From Paracyclopina nana (taxonomy: Eukaryota; Arthropoda; Copepoda; Cyclopoida; Cyclopettidae): a DNA stretch of 64,000 bases. Within the stretch, counting starts at the first letter, position 1. Every line of letters starts with the position of its first letter. The notes beneath the pieces are model-generated. The model ran no database searches. It was not told the DNA's origin and saw only the letters and a program-made list of their open reading frames with translations. Of this stretch, positions 38,965-50,950 are shown in pieces. Location: the NCBI GenBank assembly GCA_019096065.1, contig JAGUCH010000001.1, positions 9,052,001-9,116,000 of the forward strand, in the 5' to 3' direction. A program made the translations under genes and the position numbers.

Positions 38965-39119
38965 AGCCCGGTTCCAACAATGAAAATCAGTATAGTATAG
39001 ACACCTTACTTATACTTATAAGTATAGTATGGTCCGTGCTAGCTCGCGCGCTCAGCTGCACCATACTATACTGGTTAATCGTACTTATACTATACTTATT
39101 TTGTTGTTGGAACCGGGCT
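38965..39119. mobile_element. Small MITE, 155 bp, ATC target duplication
   Basis: The ends are perfect 16-bp inverted repeats, AGCCCGGTTCCAACAA at the left and its complement at the right. ATC flanks both sides (38962-38964 and 39120-39122). The interior is built from further palindromic pieces (ACTTATAC, TATAGTAT and their complements) around a GC-rich centre (CTAGCTCGCGCGCTCAGC). It is too short to code for anything, and it sits about 380 bp downstream of the MFS gene's stop codon. Superfamily uncertain. Confidence 0.8.
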
Positions 39120-39502
39120 ATCGTGGGCCAGAAGGCTGAACCGAAAACTCGGTTTCCTTACCTCCAAAACCACCATGCTGACTGCACCTAGGGGAAAACA
39201 TCGACGGCAATCTCGCCAAAATAAGCTTCTTCTTATTACTGTGCAATCATTTCTTTTTACAATTAAGCCATCAGAGTATGATGATGGTGATAATGATGCG
39301 TGAGTCAAACTAGCATATAGCATAAACGGAGGATGTCTTGATTGTAGCGTAGTAGGATGACCAGGTATTTCGCACCTAGCTTTAGTAAGGCCACATTTAG
39401 AATCAAGTTAGATAAATAGCTTTCTATTAAGGATACAATGTTGGCGTTAATTTATCCGGCTACCATTAGGTCTAAATGCTGAATTGGCGTCCTATAGCCT
39501 GG

Positions 39503-41941
39503 CTATCTGGCTGTTTCAAGCTCCTCGGATCTAACCAGTTTGTGCCTGTGGAGCGATTTGGGCGAGGGATTTGCGGGGTACATAACTGTGGCACAGAGTG
39601 CCAAAATTCCCCAAGCTGAGATGACTAAGAACAAGCCAAGGTAGCCAAACTCCTCTTTGATCGCCTTACTCAAGGCTGCCACCAACAAATTGTTCACGAT
39701 GTCGGACGAGAAGAGGAAAGCGTAGATGGTTCCTCCATACCTGAAAATACATGCAAAGTTGGCCGCGCAAAGTTGAAATTAGCAGCTACCTGTGCCCAAA
39801 TGTTTGAGTCGTGACAGCTGGCTGCATCGAGTAAGTGCCAGGGAATGTGAAAAATATGCACCATACCCAAATGGCATAGGCAGCTTTTGTGACCAAAGCT
39901 GTTTCAGGAGGCTCGCAAGCGATGGTGGAATTGCTCCCGACTAGAACTGTCTCGTTGATAAATGATGCGCAATTTGCTATCACATCTTCACCAGCAGAGA
40001 CACCAACAAGACTTGTCAAATAAAACGTAGACACTATATAAGAAAGCCAGCGTGTTTTTATGGGGTGGATGAGATCGCTGTAGCGTGCACTATACTTTAC
40101 CTAGAAGTGTTAGCAAAATGGCCTCGATGGACATGGCTACCTTGTAGCAAGTTTTGTCCATGAACAAACCGTACACCAGGCGACCTGAGCAGTTAAAAAA
40201 GGAGCAAACTGCCCCAACTATGGCCAAAAAATGATCATCGTATATGAAGGTCTGCCCAAAGGCCTTATAAAGGGCAGCAACGACCTGAAAAGTTGACGTA
40301 CGTAGTAGTTGGCTATATCTAAATCGTAAGCTAATAGTTTACTTGTGTAATTAACACTACAGACAGCCTCGTGACCCACAGTATGTAAAATTCCTTCATT
40401 TTTAAGGCATCTTTCCAGTGAATGTTGTGCTCCTCCGCGTCCATATCAAATTCTCGCTCGTCGGAGCCAATGACCATTTTTTCATTAACTTTCTCGTCTT
40501 CAATGAGCTCTAAATTGTCCAAGTTGGCACGCGCAGGACCATCATTTTGCCGAACCCAATTTTCTGGGGGCTGACAAATCATAAGAGCGCCCAACAATCC
40601 CATTACCACGTATATGGCCGCTAAAATAAGAAGCAATCCCGGCACTCGGTCGATCACGGCTGCCTCGGTAAAGTAGCCCTTATTGGGGCCACTTGTTGCA
40701 ATCTGCAAAGTTAAAATGCCGCTCAAGCCCCATTCATAGTGTTGAAGTCCATAAATTCATGGCATACTTTGTGATTCTCAAAGTTGACGATAGCAGTCTG
40801 AATTTGGTTGAAAACCAGGGCCCCGCCTCCGAAGCCGCCAACCACTATGCCCATCGCGGTGCCCTTCCGGTTGGGGAACCATTTCATGGCCGTCGTGAGG
40901 GTGGGAATGAGCGCAATATTTTGCCCAAAAGCCGAGACAAATCCATAAGTTGCTGCCACCATCCAAAGCTCCTTATTGAGAGTTATGTAAGTAAGGGCAC
41001 AGCCAGTACTGCAGGGGAAAATAAAAGAAAAAGCTTTGAGAGGCTGGAGTACCACAATGATGGCAGCAGCCTCTCAACAAGAAAGATGAAGGACATTTGT
41101 GATCAGAAAGCGCACGCAGTCGGTCACCCCAGAAGAAGTGGATCACCGGCCTTTAATCATCAAAATGGTGACGGCATTATCACCATCCCCTCCATGTCAA
41201 ACTTCTGACAGGAATATAAGTAGGATTTTTTGATCTTGCAAGATTGGTACGCGTACGTGGCTGCAACATCCCTCAACTTCCTGGCAGTTGAGACAAGAGT
41301 GTCAGCATGTCTAGACTGCTCAGAAAGCAAGGGGATGCCACTCATTCGAATATAACTATTTACATGCTTGGGTTTGAATATCCTTCCTAGTATTGAAAGG
41401 CTAACAGAGATAGAAAAATTAAGTATTTTTTCCATTGTGTTGTGGCTTTTTTTCGCATTTCACATGGTCTCGTGATCCTTTGAGTATGTCACTGTTCCCC
41501 TCCAAGCAGAATCCCGCAAAATTATCGATCTGATCAGGTCATTGAACGAAGTTGCCAAAGAGATCTTTTTGGCTCAAAGCCTTTTTTACCAGGTTTCTGT
41601 GTCATTTCTTCAAAGTGGCGATAAAAAATGTGCTCCTACCTAAAGATAACGGCCCCGGAAGTCATGGCCACTTTTTCACCAATCAGTTGAATGAGAAATC
41701 CGGAAAAAGGCATGACAGTGCCTTGGGTCATTCCCCATGCGGATTGAACGACGACGAAATCCGTGTAGGTCAGGTTGGGAGAGCCGTGCATTCTCATGTA
41801 GGAAGTCATGTAGGTCATCATGTTCCCGAAACTGTAGAAACTTCCCATGGTGAATTGGAGCAAAAAGCCTCCCAAAAGGGACAGAATGCCGAATAAGGGC
41901 AAATCCGTGCCAGGCATTGTGGAGGTCAGGGTAAATGTCAT
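39503..41941 (-). CDS. MFS carrier of the oxalate/formate antiporter (OFA) type
   Basis: Six exons: 41941-41640, 41008-40768, 40702-40343, 40284-40101, 40033-39790 and 39740-39503. All phases agree, giving 522 aa. The start is MTFTLTSTMPGTDLP followed by the first membrane segment (FGILSLLGGFLLQFTMGSFY). The signature between helices 4 and 5 is clear: KWFPNRKGTAMGIVVGGFGG and then ALVFNQIQTAIVN. A long cytoplasmic acidic loop (NLDNLELIEDEKVNEK region, exon 3) separates the two six-helix halves. Exon 5 has an extracellular loop with N-glycosylation sites (NET, NST), and the tail is basic (SLHRHKLVRS). The family moves small organic anions; in animals such proteins are often annotated as apicoplast pyruvate carrier-like. 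Substrate unknown. A 5' non-coding exon is likely: an acceptor (TTTCAG) lies 30 nt upstream of the ATG. Confidence 0.9.
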
Positions 41942-41971
41942 GATTCGCGATCGGTCGGATGGAGCAGCCTG

Positions 41972-44900
41972 CTGAAAGTAGAGGATCGATGACAAATGAA
42001 TCAAATGGAAATTCTAAGCTACACTGAAGCGAGTCGCGCTCTCAATGTAGGATTGCAAGCTCAGCAAGTTGAATGTCTCATTTCATTCATAACTCATCCC
42101 AACCAGAAGAAGCACAAGAAGTGCCAGTACACAAAAAATGTGAAATATAATCTTTTGTCCAGTCATTTTCTCAACTCTTTGGCTCAATCTCTTATGTAGT
42201 TCCATCGCAACAAACTCAGTACATCCACTATGGAAATCTCTAGAAGACTAAGCCTTTGTTGATCATACTTTGCGATGAAAATCCGCTGATTTCTGCAAGC
42301 TGTTGTAGCTTTTGAGAAGTGGCCGTTCTATAGGGCTGAACTAACTAATGAAAGATTAGTAATTTAGCCATATTACAGCTTGAAGTAAAGAAAATTTAGT
42401 CAACCCTAACATGCTGGCTTTACTCGCTATCAGCTAGCAAATGTAAACAAATTATAAAACAAGCGTACAAAATCGATTACCCATATACGTAGTAGGTACT
42501 AATTTGAATCGTCTTGGTTCATTGTCCAAGGCTGATGCATTGGATATGCTAAAAATCTTCCAAGGGGGAGAACTGTTAGCTCTAAGCTCTTATTTAGCTG
42601 GATTAGCCCAGCAAAATTACTTTAGCTCCTGCCAATCCCACTGAGCAATGCATCAACCCTCTTTGTCCATCCATTAGTTTGCTCTATTGCCTAAGAGATG
42701 TTTCACAGCCATCAGCTCTTTCATTTTCATGGCTTAGAGCATGCAAATTCTAAGTGGCATTTCAGGTATTGATTTTTGCACTCAGGGTTTTCAGGGATCT
42801 CGAACGGGATGAAACAAGAGGGGGTGAATTCTCAAGTAGTTTTAAAGTTTCAGACACCCATTTACTCGCACAGCAGCTCCACCCTCAAGCACAAAGTTAA
42901 ATGCAATATAGATCGGCAAGAGCTACAAATTTTAAGCAATTTCCGCCAAAAGTGAAACAAAGAAATGCTACTTCTTACCTAAGCCAAAAAAGGGGCTCTG
43001 AGCGCAAGCCTATTTTCTTAAAACCTCGTTTATGATCTTGTTTTCCTTAGCAACATCCAAGAATGGAAGTTGATTTGCTTCAACTCAATGGAACTCAAAA
43101 GTGCTGATAAATATCAGTCACAATATTTTCGAAATGGACTCCAACCATGCCACGCATTCGCGAGTGAGGGCCTTGAAAGGACGCTTCCTTCTAGCTACCG
43201 CCGGCCCGCTCAAAATGACCAATGTTACCATTTTCGCCAGTCGGAATCCTTGAGTGAATTGGCCGAACGCTTCGCGGTCTCAGCGATCTTTTACGACTGC
43301 TTTCATGCCGTGAAAAAAGCATGGCATTAAAGGTTGAACGCTATAATCAATAGTCGTAGGGCCTATGAGCCACGTGACTCAAAGCCTCGCATTGAGCGGC
43401 CTAGGTTGCTTGGCGTGAAACTTATGGATAATCAGTTGTGGCGTACAATTGAGGCTATTTGTCAACGGAACTTGCGTAATGCATTATTTAATGTTCTTAT
43501 TCAGCTTGTGCTGAAAAAACCGAGAAAAATCAATGAAAGAAATAACAAATGCATGCCATTAGCTAATCGGCGATTGGGCCTATGACTCAACAGGTTGTCG
43601 TCGTTGCGCGAGAGTTTTCCTTGGATGCTCAAAAAAAGGCGGACAGCTTTCTTTTCGAACCAAGTCTTTGCGTTGCACATTGATTAAAACGCTGAATTGA
43701 CGCGAATGCAAAAATGGACTTACCTGTGGGTCGTCATGAACGCCGCAAAAATGAGCCAGTCTCTTTGAAGCGGCCGCCAGCCCATTTCAGCCAACCACGA
43801 GGAGCCCCATTCGTTTTCCCGTCGTTTTCCACGCGTTAGCTCCTCTGGAGGGACCACGTGCCACGTCCGAAAACCTGAAGCATGATTTTCGCTAAACACA
43901 TCATGTCTTTTGTGGCTCGCTTTAAGTTGCGGCGCAGCTTTATAAAGGCCGCGAAGGCCGAGAGAGGCAGACGAAGGGGAAATAGCGAGGGCGCACGAGA
44001 AAGCCGACCGTTGAGTCGAGCAAATCAGCTGACCTTGGAGTCGAAACAATGATTTGAGGCCAATATCATTTCATGAAAGCCAAATTCAGTCACTGCACTC
44101 TCAGTTGTGAGATCTCTGGTATTCCCACGCGACTGGAACACCTCCCAACGCCCAGATCCGGACTCGTCTGGATCGCCTGCAATAGATAGCACACCGAAAA
44201 GTTCCAGTTACTTCTGGTTTCCATAGTCAGCACCACTGAGAAATGCACAAGAACGCGCGTTGGTGCCTCCTATAGAGGTTCTTACGTGAATTTACTACGA
44301 ATTAAGAGCCATCGCTGTACCGCATGCTCAAACAATCATAAGCTTGCAATTGATTGTACATGCGGACTATCCTGACGATACTTATTAATTAAAGCCACTT
44401 CCTAAGTAATCGATTGCACTTGTGTTTAAAATTCGAAAGATATGGTCTTCTCATTTCTTTCCAAAATTGATTTACATCGGACATGTGTAGATATTGGACA
44501 GATATGTACATGCTTATTTGCACACTCTATCAATGGGAAAATACATCCAGGATGTCCACCAAAGCGGAGGATAAGGATTCAGATATAACGAGCCTATAGT
44601 TTTAAGGCGAGAAATAGCTAGCGTATTTATTTACTTTGATGTACCCAATTTTATCAGTGACAGACACAGCTCTGCTTGGAGCTCGATCTATGAACTCCAC
44701 TACATACTATACATATATACCGCTATTTTCGTCACTATTCATTGCTAGAACACCCAGACCATGTTTCGTACGGCCTCAAAGAAACTCATTAGATTCTATG
44801 AGCTTCATCTTTGTTTCAACTATTCAAGCGTTATTGATTGAAAATTAGCTGAGCTCAAAATCAAATCATCTACTTTTTTACCCCTGGCAAGATTAAATGA

Positions 44901-45559
44901 AAAGTAAGCTTTTGTTCAATAGCTTTACGCTCAAATTAGGCTGAGAATTACTACTAATTTTCCTCCGATGAGAGATAGTTGATGACCTAGGCATAGTTTT
45001 TGAAGAATGCTGCAATTTGCCGTCATCATCTCTATATGAAATTCGAGACAAATCGATCATCTCAGTTCAGACAAAACAAAAGCAGAAGCATTAACAGCTA
45101 TCGAGGGAGAGAGCAGGAACAGCTCACTCGCATGACACTTCAGGTGCAAGCTTGGGCATTTGGGCAAGGAGGGGAATAGCAGTTGCTTTTTGTCAATGGG
45201 CAAGCTCGGTCTCCCGCATCTTTGCGACATACTACAGATCGACTCCTCCGTCTTTGAGACATAGGTGAGCATCTCGACTTCAACGCTATTGTTGATGTTC
45301 ATAAATCAGTCAGATATCTAATATTTTGTTTGCCTTTGTCACTTTGTGTTTGCTCTCTGCTGAGAAGAGCAAATTCATTGTGATTTTACGTGGCCTTATC
45401 TGCGATTTGCCGGCAGTCGAGTCTAATTGTATTGGCTTTTTCTCAGCCTGCTCCAAATTCCCTCATGGACTTGAGAAAGTTTGGGAGATCCTACCTGCTC
45501 ATCAAATTATCTCAGCCAAAGTAGCCTAAAGAACCCGTGCTTTTCCGAAGAGAATCATC
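41972..45559. other. Region between the MFS and aquaglyceroporin genes
   Basis: Apart from the candidate exon at 43724-44049, I see no supported gene here. Two short plus-strand frames at 43070-43330 and 43334-43585 lack splice signals and family features. The region presumably holds the promoters of the divergently transcribed MFS (minus) and aquaglyceroporin (plus) genes. Confidence 0.4.
43724..44049 (-). other. Candidate upstream exon with strong donor
   Basis: A 109-codon frame, part of a more GC-rich patch, runs exactly into CACAG|GTAAGT. Its N-terminus (MFRLQGQLIC..., Arg/Ser-rich) could be a mitochondrial presequence, and it ends RDWLIFAAFMTTHR. Joining it to the MFS exon at 41971 puts the frames out of register, so it is either a 5' non-coding exon of the MFS gene or the first exon of something else. 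The GC-rich patch upstream looks promoter-like. Confidence 0.25.
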
Positions 45560-48500
45560 ATGTTGCCCCGAATTAGTTCGCAAACAGCCAGGGAATTCCT
45601 GGCAGAATTTGCTGGAACTTTTATATTGATGGTAAGTTGAAGTGAAAACAAGACGGAGACCGATCGCAGCGATGTATTTTTTTGCAGCTGTTTGGAGACT
45701 CAGCAGTAGCTCAAAGTGTGGTCAGTAAAAAAAGCCATGGCGACTTTTTTGCCATCAATTGGGGATTTGGGATTGGAGTTATGATGGGGGTCTTTGTTTC
45801 CGGTGGCGTTTCCGGCGGACATTTGAACCCTGCGGTCACTTTTGCAATGGCCGTGTGCAAAAAGCTCAATTGGAAAAAAGTGCCCGTCTACTTTTTGGCT
45901 CAGTATCTCGGGGCATTTATGGCTGCACCCCTTATTTATGCTGTTTATTTTGGTGCGTGAGTATAACTGTGTACAATAGCAGCGCGAACAAATTAAATTA
46001 TCCCACTTACCTTCCTATTTTCCTTGGCAATTCCAAAGGAGAAAGCCTCCGCGTTTCACATTCCATCTAGCTGCTACTCGCTGCGAAGACATAGATTTAC
46101 AGTAAAAAAATTCCAAAACCATTATGTGCTCCGGGAGAAAGTGGCTGGATGAAGGTTAAAAAATGATCCTGCTTCCCATTTGGCACAGTGGTTTCATGAA
46201 TTTCCTTAGTTTGCTTAGAAGATGCGCGATTCAAGCAAATGCATTGCCAAAATGGTTAGCTATCAGAAATCAAAATTAATTGGCATTTAACTGAGTCCCT
46301 GAAGGGCTCGTCAATACGTAGAGCACTATTTTTTATTCCTTGAATTCTTAACATTAAGTTTTTATCGGCTCTTCAGACCACTGTGCCGACTGCCAAGAAT
46401 AAAGATATCGAAGTGTTGGAGGAAGAATAGAAAGCCCTAGCTCATATGAATATTTTCCCTGTTGAATCCTAGCACGAGCATTTTTCAAATCCCACCCCAT
46501 ACATAAAAAGACAATTTTCTCGTCAACTTTTGGCCTGATCCGATAAATGGATTTTGAGCTGGCAGATCTCAAAATAGAAAGCGGTGCTTTATCGAAGCTG
46601 ATCCGTTGAGGAAAACGCAAAGCACTAGATGGCTCTCCATAGCAAAGTATGGAGGAAAATTGATTGCTTTTTACCTTATTCTTGTAAGCTCCTGCCCTAG
46701 CTAGTGTATGTAGGTAGCTGAGTGACAAAAAACCGTCTTTGTAAAAAGCCTCTTCATGCCTGGGAGCTTTAATTTTGCTTTCGCCACCAGGCCATAGCAG
46801 GATGAAAAATGGGATCGAGACCTATTGCTGGCTGTGGAAGTGGGAAATCCCCTTAAGGGTCTTAAAAAAGGGGGTAGGAAACCTCGACCGTTCAACCGCG
46901 AGCAACCTTTTAATTTATATCATGTCAAGGTGTCTCCCGTAACGTCAGACAATTTTGGAGCATAATAATCCTTGTTTCAGCTGGATATTTTCTCTTTTAT
47001 CTTGTGTACGAGGGCCAGTCAGTGGGGCACTCTAAATTTAGTAAGGGTGGCGTGTCACGTAATTTGATAAATCAAAGTTTTTCCCCGTTGCCCGAGATAC
47101 GCCCAAGTCTGACGATCCGGTGAGATCTTTCGCAAAAAAGGGGGAAGTTTTTGAGGATCTGCTGGAAGCCAGCAAGCTAAAGTATGTCACATGTCAAATA
47201 GCAATACCACATGGGGCGTGGATAAAGTTAGACTTGATCTGAAAGCGTGAATAATTTATGCCAACACGGATGACTTGATCAAAAGTTAGCATTGTAGTGG
47301 GGCTGAACATCGGGAGAATTTCGAAAACTTGCTTGAACATGACACTTTAAACAACTTTCTGATTAATCCTTCGATCTTCTTAAGTTGCATAGCGGATATG
47401 TTAGACCTAAAAGACGAGATTTTCCTATGCTGAAAATATATCATGAACCGTCGATATTTTTCCGCCGGTTCCCTGAATCGGTGTACGTAGTACTACTATG
47501 AGAAAATCACGTGGCCATTTTTCAGATGCTCTCAATAATCTGGTTGGAGACGAGAGATTGGTCACAGGCGTTAATGGAACGGCCGGAATCTGGGCCACAT
47601 ACCCAACAGAAGGGATAAGCACGGTAAGAACACACAAAAGCCCATTCACGCGTTGAGAAATGTCGAGGATTCAGCCATCTTTTTACGAAAAGAGTGTGAC
47701 TTCATTAATTACTTCAGAAGAGCTGTTGTTGCTATTTTTCATTAATGTCGCACTGTGAAAGCGATTAGTACCTTTTTTCATCATCCATATTACATTATGG
47801 GTCCGTAGCCTGCATTATAGAGCTCGCATTAATTCCTCAGTTCCACAAGAGTGCAAGGTGGACAGAATGATTAGAGTATATACTATGCTGCCTCAATGCG
47901 CGATGCTGACCTCGACACAAAGCATTCATCTTAGAAATAAACGATCTCCTGATTCGCTTGCCACGAACGGAGTTAATGAATTTCCGTAGGAAACCTGTAG
48001 GCCTTTCCTTGCTGAATGTATTGCTATACATATACTATGCAGCTTTTTTGAGTAGGCGATGATTTAATTATAAGAGTCACTTTTATTGGCAGGCAACTGG
48101 TTTCCTTGATCAAGTTGTAGGAACGGCCTTGCTCCTCTTTTGTGTGAGAGCCATTACGGATGAAAAGAATATGAAAGTTCCAGTACATATGGTTCCCATC
48201 GCGGTTGGATTGGTTGTCCTCAACATTGGAATTTGCTTCGGCTACAATTGCGGCTATGCCATTAATCCAGCCAGAGATTTTGCTCCGCGTCTTTTCACTT
48301 CCATGGTTGGCTACGGGCCCAGTGTTTTCAGGTGGAATTCTCTTTTTCAGGGGGTAAACCTTAGCCTAGTTTCTTAACTGGACATTTTTGTTTTAGTGCC
48401 AACAACTTCTGGTTTTATGTGCCTATTTTAGGGCCTCATATTGGTGCCGTACTTGGCTCACTTCTTTATGACCTTTTCGTTGGCCTTCATTGGCCTCTAC

Positions 48501-48586
48501 ATGACTCAGATGATCCCATAGACGGACAGAATCAAGGCCATAACATTGCAATAGATATGAAGGTGTTGCAAAAGGAATCTTTATGA
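45560..48586 (+). CDS. Aquaglyceroporin (MIP family channel)
   Basis: Five exons: 45560-45631, 45688-45952, 47526-47623, 48093-48331 and 48397-48586, all phases consistent, 287 aa. It begins MLPRISSQTAREFLAEFAGTF, the usual first helix. The two pore motifs are GGHLNPAVTF and AINPARDFAPR; the Asp after NPAR is the mark of glycerol-permeable members. Other family signs are GTAGIWATYP in the extracellular loop and VFSANNFWFYVPILGPHIGA at helix 6. The protein should conduct water and glycerol-like solutes across the plasma membrane as a tetramer. The last junction uses AG|GTGGAA to reach T-GCC-AAC, which restores the canonical helix-6 sequence. AATAAA lies 32 nt after the stop. The TipE-like start codon is only 110 nt further downstream. 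Confidence 0.95.
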
Positions 48587-48617
48587 AAAGTATATATTAT
48601 ATGGTAAAAGTTGAGCC

Positions 48618-48623
48618 AATAAA
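48618..48623 (+). terminator. Poly(A) signal of the aquaglyceroporin
   Basis: AATAAA 32 nt after the aquaglyceroporin stop and 74 nt before the next gene's ATG. Confidence 0.6.
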
Positions 48624-48696
48624 ATTGACTGTATGCTCATTCGTGCATTTTCATTGATTATTCTCATTGTGGCCTAGCCAGCAGCAGTTTGCCAGG

Positions 48697-50279
48697 ATGG
48701 ATCTAGGAAAACACTGTGTTTGTCCTAGCCTAACCTGCTTCACTTTCTTGGCCATCTCTTCTGGAGTTGGCATTATTTACGCCACCTTGCTGATCTCCAT
48801 TCCAGTCAAATCAGAAATGAAGTCCAACATCACTGGTCCTTACAGGTGCACAACGAAGTGGAGAAGGTTCAACCTTTCCGAGGATCTCTGCGATTGGTCT
48901 TCCTGCGTGGAGTGGTGCCTAAACAAGGTATTCTTAGCCTGAATTATTAGGCTCATGATATATAATTTCTTTTAAGCCACCCAAGCTTTGCCATCAGGTG
49001 AAAGTTGATGTCAGGGAGCCAGGCATCGACATGAGCCTTGAAAACTGCTCCATCAAAGAACTCCGCACCTGTCAGACTCCAGATGATTTAGAAAATATTG
49101 ACTTGTCCAAATTCTCCAGTACATACAGCAATCAATCTGTGATCTTGATGTGTAAGGAAGGAGTCTGCCAGGACTATAGCTCAGAGTTTGACTGCATAAA
49201 GAAGAGGGATTACCTCGAAGAGTACAAGAGTGGTAATTGGTGTGGCTGTGCTGATGCTCCAGAATCGACCAGATTGTTTCTGAAAATGCCAAGGGCGGGG
49301 GACTGCTTCCGCCCATTTCTGAATGTGACCTGCCGCCAGGTACGATATAAAGAGTGGCATTTAACAATCTTAGAAGACATTTTTTTGCTTGATTAACAGC
49401 AGTCAAGCAGTTTCAAAAGTCTGCACCTTTTTTCAGTATTGTGAGCGTGCCCATCGGTGCTTCAACATGTCACGCAGAGCTCACCGAGGAATTATTGGGA
49501 ACGCCAATATCTATCCCAAGGGAATTTTTCGTCCTTACAGGGAAAGCAATCCCATCCTGTTCACCCACAAGTATTATCATTGCGAGCAAAACTTGTGCAT
49601 TGAAATGAAAGATTTTGAGTGCGTAAAGAGCTGCAATCGCTCCAAGTTTGCAATTAGCTCAAAGACCACTGTGATCAAAAGTAAGGAAACCATCATTGTG
49701 GCTGAATGTTCGTCTGGCAATATTCCCAAGCTCAACGTGATGACTAAATGTGCTAGCTATTCAGTGAAAATGATGCCTGGATCCAAGCTTAGTAGCTTGA
49801 CAGCTGAAGATTGCTTGGGAGGCCAGTTGATCGAGGCCACTGAGGAAGATGTGAATTTCACCGTATTAGTGGCCAAATTGGAAAACAATCTAACTGAGTC
49901 CATATTTTCATCGTACACCGAGTCGATTTTGCACTCGGATGTTAAGTAAGTTTGCCGCAATGCAAGAATTATTGTTAGTATATTTCATAATGCTGCTTGC
50001 AGGCTGCTAGTCAACCACGATGGCTGCTTGAACACTCGAGATTGCTCAGAGTTTTTCGAGACCGTCAAAATGGATGGAAGAAACGAAAGCTCTCGAGATG
50101 TTTACCCGTGCTATTTTGACAACGACGCCCATGAAGCAATCATCGAATACGAGCCTGGATCATCAGACGGGTTGTTTTACATCTTTGTCACGATTCCGCC
50201 CTTACTCATGCTTTGCTCCATTTCATGCATAATAATGGTATCAAACAAGCTAGAAGTAAAAACTATATACAGTGCGTAA
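48697..50279 (+). CDS. TipE-like auxiliary subunit of voltage-gated sodium channels
   Basis: Four exons: 48697-48927, 48998-49339, 49437-49945 and 50003-50279, consistent phases, 452 aa. The topology is that of TipE: a short N-terminus, a first membrane helix (CFTFLAISSGVGIIYATLLI, about residues 14-33), a large Cys-rich extracellular loop, and a second helix near the end (FYIFVTIPPLLMLCSISCII). Matching landmarks with Drosophila TipE are CDWSSCVEWC (TipE has CSWSSCREGC) after helix 1, and YPCYF before helix 2 (TipE has FPCYY). The loop carries many Cys and several N-glycosylation sites. TipE-type subunits raise surface expression and tune gating of the Para sodium channel in neurons. The stop codon overlaps a possible donor (AGTGC|GTAAAC) that could splice 40 nt on to 50316 and give the end LMISPGN instead. 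Confidence 0.85.
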
Positions 50280-50950
50280 ACGGAATAGCTTATCTAAAAG
50301 CTTTTATGATTTCAGGTTGATGATATCACCGGGCAATTAGTGAGAAAGAAAAAGCGGATAATTTATTAGCACTTTCTCATTGCTGTCTTTTTGCCTCCTT
50401 TTTTCTTAGCGCAATGATAAGCTTTGCTATCACAAAACCTACTATGGCGTTCTAGCCTGTGTTCATCGATCATAATTTTCTGCTTCTCGTTTTGAGGAAG
50501 ATAAATGAAGATTTATATTCATAGGGATTTCGTTAACTCAATATGTTGGCTATTGATGGGCCAAATCAAGAGATAAGCAACAGCCTTGACACAAATAGCT
50601 GGTTATTTGCTCATCAGTCTAGCCACTTTTTTGCGCATCATGGAGGAGAAATTTCTTATTTTTCTCCGTAAACAGCTTTGTTGTTGCCAACAGTTTCTGG
50701 TTAATCCAGTTTTCACCCGCGCTACCGATCCGGGGCGCAGTTCATAAACTAGCTTTTTTCAACATCCACACAAAAGAAGGCTAGTGAAATGTCGACATAC
50801 TACACATTTAATCCGTCTTGTTTTATTGCTAAACAGCACCAAAAATGTGTCACCAAGAGAAAAATATAGCACGTGACTCTCTGTGACCTTTGCCTTCTGA
50901 AAATTTCGGCACCCGAATCGAGATCACTTTGCTCCAAGGCTTCTTCCAAG

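Noticed and set aside
43070-43585. Two successive plus-strand frames of 86 and 83 codons
   Set aside because: Separated by a stop with no splice sites between them, and no protein family recognised.
46354-46728. 124-codon minus-strand frame
   Set aside because: Lies in intron 2 of the aquaglyceroporin, opposite strand, with no domain or splice signals.
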